A stretch of DNA of 64,000 nt from Dasypus novemcinctus (taxonomy: Eukaryota > Chordata > Mammalia > Cingulata > Dasypodidae), in contig NC_080678.1 in NCBI RefSeq assembly GCF_030445035.2, positions 59,721,087-59,785,086 on the forward strand, written 5' to 3'. Shown in pieces: positions 62,181 to 64,000 of the stretch (position 1 is its first letter; each line of letters begins with the position of its first letter). Below the pieces are notes generated by a model, which had not been told where the DNA came from, did no database searches, and was given only the letters and a program-made list of their open reading frames with translations. The position numbers and the translations under genes were made by a program.

Positions 62181-63749
62181 ACCCTAGAAATGTACTACAT
62201 GTTTGAATGGGGGATATTTGAAAATTTTCCCAAATACACTAAACACTTTTTTCAAAACAAAAAAGATTATTCAGTGTTCATTATTCATCATACAATTTTG
62301 AAGGTGAATTGTACAAAAAATAAAGAATATGGTTTGTTTTTATTCCTCAGTACTTCTTTGTTGATCCTCATGAGTAAAGAAATCCTCCTTATTCCTGTTT
62401 ATCTACCAAAATTTCTTTAATATTTTATTCAAATAATTTAGAATTTAGAGCAATACAACAATAATACTTTGACTCAGTAAACACATAGACATCAATTTTT
62501 ATTTACAAGGGAGACATTTATAAAAATTAATAAAAAGCAAATTCATCCATATATATACATATTCGTATACACACATACATATACACATATGCACGTGTAT
62601 TCTGAATGAGGCTTCCTAATATCCCTATATGTGGGTGAGCTGAAAGGGCATTTCCTTGCTTCTCTTTCTTGTGATTGCTCAAACAGCAACCAATGCAGGA
62701 ATCTTAAGAAATATGTTTCTCATTTAGAACCTAAGAGGAGTTTGTTCTGAGGTATTTCTATCAGTTCAAAAGCTTGTCCCATTTCAGTTTTACATTTTTC
62801 CTAGAGGATTAAATTAGATAATTACATGGAAATATTCTTTGAAAGTATGGAATGACCCACAAATGTAAAATGTGATTATCATTATTTAGTTAAGGTTGAA
62901 AAAAGATAGAAGGAATATTTGCCATTAAAAATCTAAGGACAATAAGGAACACATTGGAAAAGCATGTGAATTCATGGATCCATATTTGATAATAAATAAC
63001 TAGTTAACTGACTCGACAAATAGGAAAATTGGGGAGAAGAGAAAGTTTTCTTCTTTTTTGAGAGAAAATGTTAACCTATAATTGTGGAAAGTGAAGTGGG
63101 AAAATCAGCATTTTCATGACCTTCATGGTAGAGATTTGCTTCTGCATGAATCATCAATGGATACTAAACTACAGAGAAAATTTGATAAGAAGCAGGATAT
63201 ATAGAGGGACTTAAAGTGATGATCCCCCACAGCTGCAAAAGGAAAAAGAGTAACTTGGCAGTGAAGAAACCAAACACCACCCCAATTAGGTGATCAAAAA
63301 TTAATACCACCAACAAGGAGCTGATGGACATGTGGGGTATCTTAAGATGGGCATAGATAGCCTCACCTAAGCAGTTTACCTAAGGGCATGTATAACCCAA
63401 ATCTTAACATGAGAAAACACCAGAAAACCCGAGGGAATAGAATGGTTTATAAAATGACTAATCTATGTTCTTTGAAAAGGACCAGTGTCATGAAAGTGCC
63501 AAGAGTCCATGTAAAGAGGACTGCAGGTGGGCCTCCAACAGGATGTGTGGTGACGTGAGGATTTCCAAACTCAGGTAATGCTAAGAACAGACCAGGACCA
63601 TAGGTCCAAGGAACAGATTTTGGGGTACTGATTTCACATCTTCTAAATTATAATCTCTTAAAGCAGGCCTTGGAAGAATCATTTTTAGTAAGTGCCCCAG
63701 GCAAGTCTTATTGTCAAGCAAATAATAGAAACTCTGATGGAAGCAAAGG
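62181..63749. other. Intergenic, no recognised feature
   Basis: AT-rich; a TA/CA-rich simple tract lies at 62549-62599. Nothing else recognised. Confidence 0.35.
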
Positions 63750-63945
63750 TGGCAGAATGCCTTATATTCATTATCATATTTATTCCTCATAACAACCATG
63801 GGATGGCGTTGCATTATAAACATTCCTCCTTTTACAGATAGAGGAAAGAAAAGTTTCAGGAATTTGAATAACCTAAATATTCTAGGATGCACAAGTTGTT
63901 AAATGACAGAGCAAGGATTCAGTTCCAGGCTTTCTGATTCCATGG
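63750..63945 (-). repeat. MIR SINE, minus strand
   Basis: TTATTCCTCATAACAACCAT, CTTTTACAGATAGAGGAAAG, AATGACAGAGCAAGGATTCA and CAGGCTTTCTGATTCCATGG. Confidence 0.75.
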
Positions 63946-64000
63946 TATACATGTTATGCATAAATTTAATTTGTAAAAGAAGACCCAGATAAAAGATAAA

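Overview
This is a vertebrate nuclear window with spliced genes, CpG-rich promoters, GT-AG introns and dense L1/L2/MIR/MaLR repeats. At least six tRNA-headed SINEs of the DAS type, found in armadillos, sloths and anteaters, and L1 and LTR subfamilies that look lineage-specific, point to a xenarthran mammal, most likely an armadillo or a relative. The species call rests on my recognition of repeats and was not searched.

The only functional protein-coding gene I can support is DKK1 (Dickkopf-1, secreted Wnt antagonist) on the + strand at the left end. It has a TATA box at 1219, GC boxes and TCF/LEF-like sites in a CpG-rich promoter, four coding exons (1402-1626, 1871-2033, 3132-3275, 3396-3649) and two candidate poly(A) signals (3995, 4182). 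The spliced product is 261 aa with both ten-cysteine domains intact.

The remaining 60 kb downstream of DKK1 has no recognisable functional gene and is built from repeats of several ages. The oldest layer is MIR, L2, MLT1 (MaLR), hAT-Charlie MITEs and old L1 pieces. Above these lie ERVL-type LTRs. Three of the LTRs belong to one family, and two of those are nested inside older repeats with 5-bp target duplications. A full-length, mutated, minus-strand L1 (22116-28203) carries a 14-bp target duplication. A small element at 19434-20616 has a retroviral R-U5 start and a U3-R end between exact 15-bp repeats. A 3.5-kb processed copy of UBA5 mRNA (29786-33302) is flanked by a 12-bp target duplication and carries an antisense L1 piece in its 3'UTR. 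The youngest layer is the DAS SINEs, several with clear target duplications.

I found no evidence of a previously undescribed system. The most informative observations are the insertion histories (UBA5 retrocopy, retroviral-RNA-like retrocopy, nested LTR and SINE insertions) and the promoter and poly(A) architecture of DKK1. Repeat boundaries are approximate unless target-site duplications are given.
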